Assembly (NCBI RefSeq): GCF_900231835.1
Contig: NZ_OCTN01000002.1
Span: 620,001 to 684,000, forward strand
Origin: Pontivivens marinum
Lineage (GTDB): Bacteria > Pseudomonadota > Alphaproteobacteria > Rhodobacterales > Rhodobacteraceae
Direction of reading: 5' to 3'
DNA length: 64,000 nt
In this document: piece by piece, positions 17,645 to 27,167 of the stretch
Numbering within the stretch: position 1 is the stretch's first letter
Layout: each line of letters begins with the position of its first letter
The notes under the pieces: generated by a model
The model's input: the letters and a program-made list of their open reading frames with translations, nothing else
Told to the model about the DNA's origin: nothing
The model's database searches: none
Position numbers and translations under genes: made by a program

Positions 17645-18952
17645 ATGCTCACATTTATATCGCGACCGATGGTTCGCATCGTCGATCGATACTTACCGGA
17701 CCCATTCGTATTCGTTCTGATCCTAACTCTGATTGCGGGTCTGGCTGCGGTTGGAACGCAGGGGACCAGCCCCGTAGCAGTTGTAACAATGTGGGGCGAC
17801 GGATTCTGGTCGCTGCTCAATTTCTCCATGCAAATGTTGCTGGTATTGGTTACGGGCTACATGATGGCCTCTACGCCACTGGTGCGTCGCGGACTATCTG
17901 CATTGGCGCAACTTGCCTCCAGCCCCGGCAGTGCAATTCTATTGGTTAGCGTTGTTTCGCTGGCTGCATCGTGGATCAACTGGGGTTTCGGTCTGGTCGT
18001 TGGCGCGCTGTTCGCGCGTGAACTGGCCCGCACGATCCGCGTTGATTACCGCCTGCTGGTCGCATCCGCCTATTCCGGTTTCATCGTCTGGCATGGCGGC
18101 TTGGCAGGGTCGATCCCGCTGTCCATCGCGACCGAGGGGCACCCCTTCGCCAGCATCACAGGTATTATCCCGACATCCGAGACGATCTTCTCGACCTTTA
18201 ACCTGGTGATTGTTGTTGCGCTGTTCATCGTGGTGCCGCTGGTCAACCGTGCGATGCTGCCCAACGAGGAAGACTCCGTTTACGTCGATCCGGCCCTGTT
18301 GGCTGAGGATACTGCGGAAAAGCCTGAAAACGCGACGCCGGCGGAGCGGTTGGAGAACAGCTTTATCCTGTCCATGCTGATCGGTGGTGCAGGTGCTGCG
18401 TGGCTGATCCAGTATTTCGCTGCGGGCAATGGCCTGTCGCTGAACGTGATCAACTTCCTGTTCCTGACTCTGGCGATCCTGCTGCACGGTACACCGCGTA
18501 ACCTGCTGAACGCCCTGACCGAGGCCGTCAAAGGCGGCGCCGGCATCGTAATCCAGTTCCCGTTTTATGCCGGTATCATGGCGATCATGGTGCAATCCGG
18601 TCTGGCGGCGAGCATTTCCGAGGGCTTGGTCGGCTTGGCCTCGGCGGCGTCCCTGCCGTTCTGGTCGTTCATCTCCGCCGGTATCGTGAACTTCTTCGTT
18701 CCGTCGGGTGGCGGTCAGTGGGCGGTTCAGGCGCCGGTTATCCTGCCCGCGGCGGAGGCACTGGGTGCGGATCTGGCGCGTACCACAATGGCTGTCGCGT
18801 GGGGCGATGCATGGACCAATATGGTGCAGCCGTTCTGGGCGCTTCCGATCCTCGGGATCGCGGGTTTGCGCGCGAAGGACATCATGGGCTTTTGCGTGGT
18901 TCACCTGATCCTGTCAGGCATCATCATCTCGCTGGGCCTGTCCTTTATCTAA
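17645..18952 (+). CDS. atoE: AtoE-type short-chain fatty acid transporter
   Basis: This 435-residue inner-membrane protein belongs to the AtoE family of short-chain fatty acid permeases. It is hydrophobic throughout, with about 11-12 membrane segments. Family landmarks include DRYLPDPFVFVLILTLI near the start, ASWINWGFGLVVGALFARE, and the C-terminal FFVPSGGGQWAVQAPV. A GTG at 17603 would add 14 residues, but the ATG at 17645 is preceded by AGGGAG and fits the family. It stands alone, without the acetoacetyl-CoA transferase or thiolase genes that accompany atoE in enterobacteria. The transported acid is therefore uncertain. A hairpin follows at 18962. Confidence 0.9.
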   Translation: MLTFISRPMVRIVDRYLPDPFVFVLILTLIAGLAAVGTQGTSPVAVVTMWGDGFWSLLNFSMQMLLVLVTGYMMASTPLVRRGLSALAQLASSPGSAILLVSVVSLAASWINWGFGLVVGALFARELARTIRVDYRLLVASAYSGFIVWHGGLAGSIPLSIATEGHPFASITGIIPTSETIFSTFNLVIVVALFIVVPLVNRAMLPNEEDSVYVDPALLAEDTAEKPENATPAERLENSFILSMLIGGAGAAWLIQYFAAGNGLSLNVINFLFLTLAILLHGTPRNLLNALTEAVKGGAGIVIQFPFYAGIMAIMVQSGLAASISEGLVGLASAASLPFWSFISAGIVNFFVPSGGGQWAVQAPVILPAAEALGADLARTTMAVAWGDAWTNMVQPFWALPILGIAGLRAKDIMGFCVVHLILSGIIISLGLSFI

Positions 18953-18961
18953 GCTAAACAC

Positions 18962-18991
18962 GGTGGGCGCAGGTTAAGCTCTGCGCCCGCC
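18962..18991 (+). terminator. Hairpin terminator after the AtoE-type gene
   Basis: An 11-base stem GGTGGGCGCAG / CTGCGCCCGCC with an 8-base loop begins 9 bases after the stop codon. There is no downstream T-run, so it may act as a weaker terminator or mRNA-stabilising hairpin. Confidence 0.7.
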
Positions 18992-19166
18992 GCATTCGCA
19001 GCGTATCGGTAATTGCCTTGTATCGTGCGCCTGCACGAAATATTATTCCTTTACGGGCAACTCCTTAGATCTGGCGTGCCGCAAATTTACGGCGATTGCC
19101 TTGGGGGGTGCATGCTTACGATCTGTTGCAAAGCACACCTGATGCCTAGCAGTGCGGATGCCTATA

Positions 19167-20372
19167 ATGGCTGACGCTTTGATTGGCGGTATTGTCATCA
19201 ACGAGATTTTGGCTGACCCAAACGGTGCCAATAATTTTGATACTGATGGCAACGGTACGGCGGATAACCTCGACGAGTATATCGAGCTGTTTAACACCTC
19301 TGCCAGTTCGATCGACATTTCCGGTTTGGAGTTGTGGGATGCCGGTATCGGGCAGTGGTTTACTTTTCCACCCGGCACGGTCCTGGCGCCCAGTGGGCAC
19401 GCCTTGGTAATGACGGGCGTCCAATCCGGTGGCAGTCTGCCATCGGGCGCGGCAGGTGATTTGTTCTTTGATGCAGGGCGGGGCGCGCCGCTGATCAACA
19501 ATGGCGGCGACAATGTCACCCTTTATGATCCGTCCAGCGATACCTTTGTCCAAGCGGTGTACAATGGCGATAGCCTTGATGACCCGACACTGGGTGCGGG
19601 CGGTTATAGCGGCTTTTCCTCGACCGCGTCCCGGATCGGTTCGGGCGAGGATTTTGGCAATGATGTGGATGGACAATCGGTGCAGCGCACCGGTGACGGG
19701 GCAGATGTTTTCACTACGGACGAGCCGACGCCGGGCGCGACCAATATCTGCTTTGCGAATGGTACGCAGTTAGCCACGCCCGGCGGATTGCGCGCGGTCG
19801 AGGATTTGCGCGTCGGGGATCGGGTCACCACCCTGGATGGTGACGCCGTGCCAGTTAGTTGGATTTTCGTTAAGTGCTGGTCTGTAGAGCAGATGTGCAC
19901 ATCCCCGAATTTGGCGCCGATCTGCATCTCTCAGGGCGCGTTCGGTAATGGAGTTCCGCAGCGTGACCTACGTCTATCGCAACACCATCGCATTCTGGTT
20001 GAGGGACCAATTTCTCAACGCATGTTCGGTGCGGCGCAAGTTTTGGTCCCTGCAAAGGCATTGCTGGCTTTGCCCGGCATCTATGTTGAGCAGCCCCGGC
20101 AGCCGGTATCCTATTACCACATCATGCTTGATGCCCATCAGGTCCTTTCGGCTGAGGGCCTGTGGAGCGAAAGCCTGTATCTGGGGCCGCAGGCGCTGAA
20201 CACGATTCCGGATGAATTGCTACAGGATGCGCTGGATGTACTGGGCTTAACGCGTGAGCAAATACGAAACAGCCATGTTAAACCCGCACGCCATTTGGCC
20301 TCTGTTCGGCAGGGCCGGAACTTGATCGTTCGGCATCAACGGAACGCGAAACCTCTGATGCGACTACGCTGA
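19167..20372 (+). CDS. Lamin-tail domain plus Hint (Hedgehog/intein-type) domain protein
   Basis: This ~401-residue protein has two parts. Residues ~5-185 form a lamin-tail domain: GIVINEILADPNGANNF, EYIELFN, then GLELWD and PGTVLAPSGHALVM. A Hint_2-type domain follows from ~198: CFANGTQLATPGGLRAVEDL with its Cys nucleophile, LRLSQHHRILV, and HQVLSAEGLWSESLYLG. Hint domains of this bacterial group are thought to be autoprocessing modules. No Sec signal is visible; related Roseobacter Hint proteins are often exported by type I systems, but no exporter is near. Starts at 19152 (GTG) and 19158 (ATG) are possible; none has a good ribosome-binding site. Confidence 0.85.
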   Translation: MADALIGGIVINEILADPNGANNFDTDGNGTADNLDEYIELFNTSASSIDISGLELWDAGIGQWFTFPPGTVLAPSGHALVMTGVQSGGSLPSGAAGDLFFDAGRGAPLINNGGDNVTLYDPSSDTFVQAVYNGDSLDDPTLGAGGYSGFSSTASRIGSGEDFGNDVDGQSVQRTGDGADVFTTDEPTPGATNICFANGTQLATPGGLRAVEDLRVGDRVTTLDGDAVPVSWIFVKCWSVEQMCTSPNLAPICISQGAFGNGVPQRDLRLSQHHRILVEGPISQRMFGAAQVLVPAKALLALPGIYVEQPRQPVSYYHIMLDAHQVLSAEGLWSESLYLGPQALNTIPDELLQDALDVLGLTREQIRNSHVKPARHLASVRQGRNLIVRHQRNAKPLMRLR

Positions 20373-20373
20373 T

Positions 20374-20832
20374 TTAAAAGTTTAGCGGAGCCCCGTCCTT
20401 AACCTCCTTCATGACGAAGAACGTGCGGGCCTGTCGGACCTCGGGCAATGCGATCAGCACTTCGCCGTGCAGGCGGTTGAAATCGGCCATATCTGCCATG
20501 CGGATTTTCAGCAGGTAATCGAAATCTCCCGCAACCAGATGGCAATCCAGAACCATTGGTAAGTCACGGATCGCGTTTTCAAAATTCGCGAAACTCTCTG
20601 GTGTGGAGCGGTCCAGAACCACGCCAACCATCGCAATCGCACCTAGTCCGACAGCCTCGGGGTTTACGATGGCCCGCACGGTCTGGATGTACCCCTCATT
20701 GAACAAGCGTTGGGTGCGCCTATGGCATGTGGCAGGGCTGACATTCACCTTTGCGGCCAGATCGGCATTGGTCAGTCGCCCGTCATTTTGCAGCAGGCGC
20801 AACATTCGTTTGTCGATTCGATCTAGGGCCAA
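20374..20832 (-). CDS. Lrp/AsnC family regulator of the adjacent ACC deaminase gene
   Basis: This 152-residue Lrp/AsnC regulator has an N-terminal helix-turn-helix (RLTNADLAAKVNVSPATCHRR at residues ~20-40) and a C-terminal ligand-binding domain with GDFDYLLKI. The only plausible start is TTG at 20832; the frame is open to a stop farther upstream with no ATG or GTG giving a sensible N-terminus. Lrp-type proteins next to and divergent from acdS (AcdR/LrpL) are known activators of ACC deaminase. The 156-base spacer is AT-rich and probably carries both promoters. Confidence 0.9.
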   Translation of the reverse strand: MALDRIDKRMLRLLQNDGRLTNADLAAKVNVSPATCHRRTQRLFNEGYIQTVRAIVNPEAVGLGAIAMVGVVLDRSTPESFANFENAIRDLPMVLDCHLVAGDFDYLLKIRMADMADFNRLHGEVLIALPEVRQARTFFVMKEVKDGAPLNF

Positions 20833-20988
20833 GGTGAGAGAATCTTCCGTATTGGTGAGTTCAGTTCATATTAGTCAGCAATTTTTGTAATGTTTACCAA
20901 ATTATCGAAAGATATTTGAGGTCAATTAGAGAGCACCCCTCAACCCTAGGTCGCTACCCTGTGTTCACCTCAAACCGCAGGAGCCTCT

Positions 20989-22002
20989 ATGTTAGATAAA
21001 TTTGAACGCTATCCGCTGACCTTTGGTAAAACCCCGATCGAGCACCTACCGCGCCTGACTGAAGCCCTAGGTGGTGAGGTAGAGGTATATGCGAAGCGTG
21101 AGGACTGTAATTCCGGTCTAGCGCAGGGCGGTAACAAGCTGAGAAAGCTGGAATATATCGTGCCAGACGCGATCAAATCCGGTGCGGATACGCTGGTATC
21201 TATCGGGGGTGTTCAATCCAACCACACCCGTATGGTTGCTGCAACGGCGGCCAAGATCGGGATGAAGTGCCGCTTGGTTCAGGAGGCATGGGTGCCACAT
21301 GATGACGCTGTTTATGATCGTGTCGGCAACATCCTGATGACCCGCCTGATGGGCGCGGATAGCCGCCTTGTCGAGGAAGGTTTCGATATCGGCATTCGCA
21401 CCAGTTATGAGGAAGCTATCGAGGATGTGAAACGCGACGGCGGCAAGCCATACGGCATTCCCGCCGGTGCCTCGGTCCACCCGCATGGTTGTCTGGGCTA
21501 TGTCGGCTTTGCTGAGGAAGTGCGTGAGCAGGAGGCCGAACTGGGTTTCCAATTCGACTACATCGTCGTTTGTGTCGTCACTGGCTCCACACAGGGCGGC
21601 ATGATTGTCGGGTTTAAAAAGGACGGTCGCGCAAATCGTGTCATCGGTATTGATGCATCAGGTACCGTGGATCAGACCCGCGCACAGGTTAAGGATATCG
21701 CGAACAAAACCTGCAATTTGATCGAGTGCGGATACTCGATCGAGGATGAGGACATCCACATCAACCCCGACTACGCCTATCCCGCCTATGGTGTTCCGAG
21801 TGCGGAAACCAATGATGCTATTCGCCTGGCCGCTAAAACCGAGGCGATGATCACCGATCCCGTTTATGAGGGTAAGTCGATGCAGGGCATGATCGATCTG
21901 GTGAAAAAGGGCTTCTTCCCCGCGGGTTCGAAGGTGCTTTATGCGCATCTGGGCGGTCAGCCCGCATTGAACGGCTACAGCTACACCTACCGCAACGGTT
22001 AA
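20989..22002 (+). CDS. acdS: 1-aminocyclopropane-1-carboxylate (ACC) deaminase
   Basis: This 337-residue cytosolic PLP enzyme cleaves ACC to 2-oxobutyrate and ammonia. Near-diagnostic blocks are [17 protein letters not shown] (PLP-lysine K50), [48 protein letters not shown] and [13 protein letters not shown]. The Glu in VYEGKS and the Leu in AHLGG match the residues (Glu295 and Leu322 in the Pseudomonas enzyme) that separate true ACC deaminase from D-cysteine desulfhydrase. GCAGGAGCC precedes the ATG. The divergent Lrp-type gene fits the usual acdR-acdS layout. In a marine organism the substrate may come from algal or plant partners. Confidence 0.93.
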   Translation: MLDKFERYPLTFGKTPIEHLPRLTEALGGEVEVYAKREDCNSGLAQGGNKLRKLEYIVPDAIKSGADTLVSIGGVQSNHTRMVAATAAKIGMKCRLVQEAWVPHDDAVYDRVGNILMTRLMGADSRLVEEGFDIGIRTSYEEAIEDVKRDGGKPYGIPAGASVHPHGCLGYVGFAEEVREQEAELGFQFDYIVVCVVTGSTQGGMIVGFKKDGRANRVIGIDASGTVDQTRAQVKDIANKTCNLIECGYSIEDEDIHINPDYAYPAYGVPSAETNDAIRLAAKTEAMITDPVYEGKSMQGMIDLVKKGFFPAGSKVLYAHLGGQPALNGYSYTYRNG

Positions 22003-22043
22003 CACAACGGGCTGACCCTGACCCATTCCGCCCGATTTCCGGG

Positions 22044-23396
22044 TTACTTACACTCTGGCGTTCCGTCGAATTTCTTTTCGATGCTGGTCCAGCAATCCAC
22101 GTAATCATCCTGCAACGGGGCCTCATTGGCAGCGAAGGGGGTTAGATGTTGGGGGAAGCGGGTTTCGAACATGAACTGCATGGTGTTCTTTTGCAAAACA
22201 GGTTCCATCGGTTCTGTTGAGCCATGCTCGAAGGCCGCACGGTCCGGGCCGTGCGGCAGCATCATATTGTGCAGGCTGATGCCTCCGGGCACGAACCCTT
22301 TGGGCTTGGCATCATATATTCCGTAAATGTTGCCCATCATCTCTGACATGATGTTCTTGTGATACCATGGCGGGCGGAAGGTGTTTTCGGCGACCATCCA
22401 GCGTTCTCGGAACAGCACGAAATCGATATTTGCTGTGCCTTCCTGACCGGAGGGGGCGGTTAGCACGGTAAAGATCGAGGGATCGGGGTGGTCAAACAAC
22501 ACCGCGCCAACCGGCGAATACGTGCGTAGATCATATTTATAGGCGCAATAATTCCCGTGCCAGGCAACCACATCCAGCGGTGAGTGGTCGATGAAAGTCT
22601 CATGAAATTGGCCGCACCACTTGATCACCACGCGGCTGTGGGCATCCCGATCCTCAAAGGCGGCGACAGGGCATTTGAAGTCACGGGGATTGGCAAGGCA
22701 GTTTGCCCCGATTGGGCCGCGATCCGGCAGATCGAATTTCTGTCCGTAGTTCTCACATACGAAACCACGGGCGGGGCCCTCTAGCACCTCAACGCGGTAT
22801 ACCAAGCCACGAGGGAGGATCGCAATTTCGCGCGGCTCGACATCGATCACACCCAGTTCGGTGCTGAACCGCAGGCGTCCATCCTGAGGGACGACCAGCA
22901 TCTCACTATCCGCAGAATAGAAATACTCATCCTGCATCGAGGCATTCACCAGATACACATGGGTCGCCATGCCGACCTGTGTATTTACGTCACCGGCGGT
23001 GGTAATCGTGCGCATACCGGTGAGCCATGTCAGCGGTTCGGTCGAATGTGGAACCGGATCCCAGCGATATTGGCCCAGCGATATGACATCGGGATCAATT
23101 TCCGGCGCGCTTTTCCAATAGGGAACGTCAATTTTGGTGAACTTACTGACATGCTTAACCGAGGGTCGTATGCGATAGCACCATGTCCGCTCATTTTGTC
23201 CGCGTGGCGCAGTAAAGGCTGTTCCGGATAGCTGCTCTGCATACAAACCATAAGCACATTTTTGCGGGCTGTTCTGCCCCTGTGGCAGCGCATTTGGCAG
23301 GGCCTCAGTTTCAAAATCATTTCCGAAACCGGGCATATAACCTTTATTTGGCCCGTCTGGACTAGGCGCGTGAGTCATCGCTGTGGTTCGGGTCAT
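22044..23396 (-). CDS. hmgA: Homogentisate 1,2-dioxygenase
   Basis: This 450-residue cytosolic Fe(II) ring-cleavage dioxygenase converts homogentisate to maleylacetoacetate in tyrosine and phenylacetate-type catabolism. Family landmarks are [53 protein letters not shown] (Fe-ligand region) and [15 protein letters not shown]. Length is normal. AGGAGG lies 6 bases before the ATG at 23396. It is divergent from a MarR regulator with two palindromic sites between them. The downstream genes for maleylacetoacetate isomerase and fumarylacetoacetase are not in this window. Confidence 0.97.
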   Translation of the reverse strand: MTRTTAMTHAPSPDGPNKGYMPGFGNDFETEALPNALPQGQNSPQKCAYGLYAEQLSGTAFTAPRGQNERTWCYRIRPSVKHVSKFTKIDVPYWKSAPEIDPDVISLGQYRWDPVPHSTEPLTWLTGMRTITTAGDVNTQVGMATHVYLVNASMQDEYFYSADSEMLVVPQDGRLRFSTELGVIDVEPREIAILPRGLVYRVEVLEGPARGFVCENYGQKFDLPDRGPIGANCLANPRDFKCPVAAFEDRDAHSRVVIKWCGQFHETFIDHSPLDVVAWHGNYCAYKYDLRTYSPVGAVLFDHPDPSIFTVLTAPSGQEGTANIDFVLFRERWMVAENTFRPPWYHKNIMSEMMGNIYGIYDAKPKGFVPGGISLHNMMLPHGPDRAAFEHGSTEPMEPVLQKNTMQFMFETRFPQHLTPFAANEAPLQDDYVDCWTSIEKKFDGTPECK

Positions 23397-23440
23397 AGTG
23401 TTCCTCCTGCCGATGCCGGTTGAGCGGGCGCATTATATCG

Positions 23441-23482
23441 TTGCATTTGCAATGATATTCCGTATTTTCGTTGCAAATGCAA
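23441..23482. promoter_or_regulatory. Two palindromic MarR-type operators between hmgA and its regulator
   Basis: Two perfect TTGCA-N2-TGCAA palindromes are present: TTGCATTTGCAA at 23441-23452 and TTGCAAATGCAA at 23471-23482. Their centres are 30 bases apart, about three helical turns, so they lie on one DNA face. They sit between the divergent starts of hmgA (23396) and the MarR gene (23524), as expected for autoregulated repression. Confidence 0.8.
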
Positions 23483-23523
23483 CAAAATCTCTGTCGAGCT
23501 GCACCGTAGTAAGGGGTGATCCA

Positions 23524-23958
23524 ATGGCACGATCCACCGATTTACCCCGGTTCGATCTGGCTCATTTCCTGCCTTATCGTCTGTCTCAGGTTGCCAATCA
23601 GTTGAGTTGTGAGTTGCAGGCGAGCTATGAGGATGCTGGCCTAACCACCGCACAATGGCGGGTTATGGTTCATTTGAGCCAATCCGAAAGCGTCTCTGTT
23701 CGCGATATCGAACAGCAGGTATCACTGGAAAAATCCAAGGTAAGTCGCGCGGCTGCGCATTTGCAGCAGCGTGGCTTGGTGGGCAAGGGTGTGGACCGTT
23801 CAGATGGTCGCTTGGTCGCCCTGCGCTTGACTGATGCGGGCCGCGAGTTGATGGCGCAACTACTGCCAAAGGCGATTGCGTTTCAATCTATGCTAGAGGC
23901 AAAGCTCGGCGCAGAGGCTGAAAATCTGCATCGCGCCATCGATACATTGCAGGGGTAA
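23524..23958 (+). CDS. MarR family regulator (HmgR-like)
   Basis: This 144-residue MarR-type regulator has a winged-helix core: LTTAQWRVMVHLSQ, SVRDIEQQVSLEKSKVSRAAAHL, and the wing VDRSDGRLVALRLTDAG. The frame is open farther upstream to 23383, but the ATG at 23524 has AAGGGGTG at the right spacing, and the earlier stretch holds the operators. MarR repressors of homogentisate genes are released by homogentisate or a related aromatic acid. Here hmgA and the regulator's own gene are the probable targets. Confidence 0.9.
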   Translation: MARSTDLPRFDLAHFLPYRLSQVANQLSCELQASYEDAGLTTAQWRVMVHLSQSESVSVRDIEQQVSLEKSKVSRAAAHLQQRGLVGKGVDRSDGRLVALRLTDAGRELMAQLLPKAIAFQSMLEAKLGAEAENLHRAIDTLQG

Positions 23959-23962
23959 TTTA

Positions 23963-25168
23963 CTACTGCGGTTGAGAGATGTTTTCGGCGACAAAGGGAC
24001 GCCGCAGCACCAGCAGCCATAGAACGGCGCAGGTCGCACCGATACTCATCAGCAATATGCCATAATTACGGATCAGGTCATTCTCGTTCAGGGATACGAG
24101 GTGGATGCCAACCGCGCCCATGGCTGTCACGCTGCATTGGATCAACGCAGCGGCGGAGCCTGTGTCGCGGGTTTGTTGATCCAGCAACAGGTTCGTTCCT
24201 GGGACACGCACGGTAATCACGGAAATTGTGCTCGCCGCAGCAACAGCAGCAAACAGCCACGGCGATTGTGCACCATAGAGCAGCATGACAGCACCGCCCA
24301 ACACCATAACGCAAAAGCAGCCCAGTATGATGCTTTGCACCGGCAGAACCCGCGATAGCCGTAGGTACAGCACAGGGCCTAACGTGGCGCAAGCGGCGTT
24401 CATTGCAAAGATAAAGCTGAAGGCTTGCTCGGACATGCCAAAGCCATCGACATAGACATATGCGGCGATGCCCAAAAATGCCATCAGGCACATTGGCGCC
24501 GCTGAAAAGATCAACAGCAGGTAGGCAAAGCGCGGGTTCATCAACACCACGCCCAGCCGACCCCATGATTTCACCAGCGACCCCGTGGATTTTTCAGCGA
24601 GGGTTTCGCGGTAAAAGCACACCAGAATGACGGCCAGACTGGCGAAGATAGCCAATGCGACAAACATCATGTGCCATGAGGCGATTTTAAGCAGGAATGC
24701 CCCCAGAACCGGCGCGACCATTGGTGCAATGATGACCAGTGACATGACCAGCGCCATAACGCGCTCCCGCTCGCGCCCGTCGAACAGATCCTTGACGATT
24801 GTGGTGCCAACAACTGTTACGCCACCGCCTGCTAGGCCCTGCAATATCCGTGCGCCAATCAGCGCCTCAACGTTGAATGACAGCGCACATAAAATGCTGG
24901 CAGTGATATATATCGCAAGCGTGGTGAACAGGATCGGCTTGCGACCTGTACGTTCGCTGAGCGGCCCCCAGAACAACATGCCGATGGCAAAGGCGGCCAT
25001 GTATGCGCCCAAGGTCATATTCACCATTGCCCGGCTGGTGGCAAACGTGTCGGTCATGTGCGGCAGCGCAGGCAGGTAAAGGTCCATCGTCAGCGGAGGA
25101 AATGCACCAAGCGCAACCAGCAGCAACAAGGTGCCCCGTTTGCCAAGTGAGGGTTGTTCAACTTTCAT
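23963..25168 (-). CDS. Bcr/CflA family MFS drug efflux transporter
   Basis: This ~401-residue inner-membrane protein has 12 predicted segments and belongs to the drug:H+ antiporter-1 (Bcr/CflA) group. Landmarks are FPPLTMDLYLPALPHM in segment 1, WGPLSERTGRKPIL (motif A), ARILQGLAGGG and APMVAPVLGAFL (motif C region). The frame is open to 25252, but the ATG at 25168 has AGGA upstream and gives the typical N-terminus. It converges on the MarR gene with a 4-base gap. The substrate is not predictable. Confidence 0.9.
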   Translation of the reverse strand: MKVEQPSLGKRGTLLLLVALGAFPPLTMDLYLPALPHMTDTFATSRAMVNMTLGAYMAAFAIGMLFWGPLSERTGRKPILFTTLAIYITASILCALSFNVEALIGARILQGLAGGGVTVVGTTIVKDLFDGRERERVMALVMSLVIIAPMVAPVLGAFLLKIASWHMMFVALAIFASLAVILVCFYRETLAEKSTGSLVKSWGRLGVVLMNPRFAYLLLIFSAAPMCLMAFLGIAAYVYVDGFGMSEQAFSFIFAMNAACATLGPVLYLRLSRVLPVQSIILGCFCVMVLGGAVMLLYGAQSPWLFAAVAAASTISVITVRVPGTNLLLDQQTRDTGSAAALIQCSVTAMGAVGIHLVSLNENDLIRNYGILLMSIGATCAVLWLLVLRRPFVAENISQPQ

Positions 25169-25244
25169 CTGCGGTGGTCCTGTCGCGCAGCCGAAACGCG
25201 CTGCATTTACTGAATTTACTAGGTGTACATTGGGGGCCGAACGT

Positions 25245-25784
25245 TCAGCCAACCATACGTTTTAATGTGCCGTCACGTTTGATCATACCATGCCAAAGTG
25301 TTGCAAGTGCGATGTGTCCAACAACCAACAGCGCCAGTATCCACCCCATCTCACCATGCCATTCGGCAGGAGCCTGCGCCCATGCGAGTGCCGTTTCACG
25401 GCCCGAGAAGATTTGAACGCCGAAATAGCTGAACCCGCGCGTATCTGTTGCTGCGGCCAGCAGACGAACGGCTGGAACAGCGACCATCAGCGCGTATAGC
25501 GCGACATGACCTGTAACTATTAGTCGTCCGGCTAGGCCCGTATGATGGGGGCGGCGGGGGATATTCATCAGGCCCCAAATTCCGCGCAGCATCACCAGCA
25601 AAAACAGTGTCGCGCCTAGATTGGTGTGATAGCTCCAGAGCAGTTCGCGCAGCTCATTTCCACGTGGCAATGCCCAGTGTAGAATGGCTGACAGAAATTG
25701 TGCGGCGAATAGCGCGGCCATTCCCCAATGCAGGATGCGACTGATGCGGCCATAGCGTTGCGGTGTGTCGGTAAGGGTGCTCAT
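25245..25784 (-). CDS. Cytochrome b561 family protein
   Basis: This 179-residue inner-membrane b-type cytochrome of the bacterial cytochrome b561 (YodB/CybB) family has four membrane segments. Candidate haem-ligand His residues are in RILHWGMAALF, SYHTNLGATLFLLVM, TGHVALYALM and GHIALATLWHGMI. It likely moves electrons from the quinone pool, possibly to superoxide or a periplasmic partner. GAGGAG precedes the ATG. It lies upstream of the MFS gene on the same strand, with a TAGCATGCTA palindrome 32 bases before its start. Confidence 0.9.
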   Translation of the reverse strand: MSTLTDTPQRYGRISRILHWGMAALFAAQFLSAILHWALPRGNELRELLWSYHTNLGATLFLLVMLRGIWGLMNIPRRPHHTGLAGRLIVTGHVALYALMVAVPAVRLLAAATDTRGFSYFGVQIFSGRETALAWAQAPAEWHGEMGWILALLVVGHIALATLWHGMIKRDGTLKRMVG

Positions 25785-25816
25785 CGGATGCTCCTCAGCA
25801 TTTGTTTCAATATAGT

Positions 25817-25826
25817 TAGCATGCTA
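25817..25826. promoter_or_regulatory. Palindromic site upstream of cytochrome b561 gene
   Basis: TAGCATGCTA is a perfect 10-base palindrome 33 bases before the cytochrome b561 start, within AT-rich promoter-like DNA. It could be an operator, but no regulator gene lies next to it. Confidence 0.3.
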
Positions 25827-25880
25827 TCAATTATGTGCAACCAAATCACTCGATGTCAGATACACGAATGCGTTAGGTGA

Positions 25881-27167
25881 CTATTCACCGCGGATCACAT
25901 CAATCCGAGCGGTTAGTCGCGCAACGATGGCGGCCTCATCAGCAGAAACGCCATCGGCCAACAGATCGGTTGCTTCGCGGGGATCGATGGCCAGGTTATA
26001 CAGCTCCGGCTGCGCGCCTTGTTCCAGCACCAGTTTGTAATCGTTTTGACGCAGCGCATGGCCAAACATATCCCCGCGTGAGGGGCCGTCCTGTGCAAAG
26101 TGCTCAACATAGATGTAGTCACGTGCACTCTGCCCGCCGGTCAGGACAGGGCCGAAATCATAGGAGTCCGGCATCGACACCTGCGCCCCTGTCAGGCCCG
26201 CAATCGTCGCGAACAGATCAGTGGTAGTGACAAAATCATCGCTACGGCCCGCCTGCACATCTGGGCCCGCGACGATCAGGGGAACATGGGTGCCGCCCTC
26301 GTAAATCGAGCCCTTTGCGCGATGATCTCCATAAAATCCCCGCGTCACTTGGTTAGGAGAGCCGTTGTCGCCCAGAAAAATCACTATCGTATTCTCTCGG
26401 GTTTCAGGGTCCATTGAGGCAAAAAGCCGTCCAATCTCGGTATCCAGCGCCTGCAACATGGCGTTGTAATAGGGCAATGGGTTCGCCGCGATGGCATCAC
26501 GGCTATCGAGCAAATCATGGGCTGTGTGCAATTCCGCTGGGGGCAAGTGGAATGGCGCATGGGGCGCATTATAGGCCAACCACAGGAACCACGGGCCATC
26601 CTGTGCGCCGATCCAATCTATCGCGCGGTTGGTAAAGGCGGTGGTCGAATATTCATTTACCCGCACCTCCGCCTCATTCGCCACGCTGGTCCAGCGCGAA
26701 TAATTCCGCGCAGTTCCTGAAAACAGGCCCCAATAGTCGGACACGCCAAATTCGCTGGGATGATCCAGCCCAGCCTCTGCGCCGGCAAGGTGCCATTTCC
26801 CGATCAGATTGCTGCTATAGCCAGCGCCGGAAACCACATCAAACAGACTGGTCATATCCGAGGACAGACCGTTTTCGCCATTCCGTGAAACTGTCGCACC
26901 AACACCGGTGCGAAACCCGTATTGGCCGGTCATTATCGTCGCCCGAGTGGGGGAGCATACCGGCGCAGCGTAGGCATTTTCGAAGACGACACCGGTATCG
27001 CACAGCGCCTCGATATTGGGCATGGTGGCCTGCTGTTGCCCGACGGCGTAACAGCGGGAGGCGTCCAATCCCATATCATCGGCAATGATAATCAACACAT
27101 TTGGCGCAGCCTGAATTGGCGTCGCGGCAGGTAGGGCCAGCACCAGCAGGGTGAGAAAGTTCTTCAT
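25881..27167 (-). CDS. Type I (formylglycine) sulfatase, exported
   Basis: This 428-residue protein starts with a Sec signal peptide ending near PIQA-APN. Asp30-Asp31 in IIIADDMG are calcium ligands. CSPTRATIMTGQ from Cys71 is the C-x-P-x-R formylglycine signature of type I sulfatases. FLGDNGSPNQ and GKWHLAG complete the active site. It would hydrolyse sulfate esters in the periplasm, consistent with marine algal polysaccharides or sulfated metabolites. Activation needs a formylglycine-generating enzyme, not present here. Convergent/adjacent genes give no substrate clue. Confidence 0.92.
   Translation of the reverse strand: MKNFLTLLVLALPAATPIQAAPNVLIIIADDMGLDASRCYAVGQQQATMPNIEALCDTGVVFENAYAAPVCSPTRATIMTGQYGFRTGVGATVSRNGENGLSSDMTSLFDVVSGAGYSSNLIGKWHLAGAEAGLDHPSEFGVSDYWGLFSGTARNYSRWTSVANEAEVRVNEYSTTAFTNRAIDWIGAQDGPWFLWLAYNAPHAPFHLPPAELHTAHDLLDSRDAIAANPLPYYNAMLQALDTEIGRLFASMDPETRENTIVIFLGDNGSPNQVTRGFYGDHRAKGSIYEGGTHVPLIVAGPDVQAGRSDDFVTTTDLFATIAGLTGAQVSMPDSYDFGPVLTGGQSARDYIYVEHFAQDGPSRGDMFGHALRQNDYKLVLEQGAQPELYNLAIDPREATDLLADGVSADEAAIVARLTARIDVIRGE

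Noticed and set aside
17939-18904. Long minus-strand frame (321 residues) opposite the AtoE-type gene
   Set aside because: It is antisense to a strongly conserved membrane protein; composition is an artefact of GC-rich codons.
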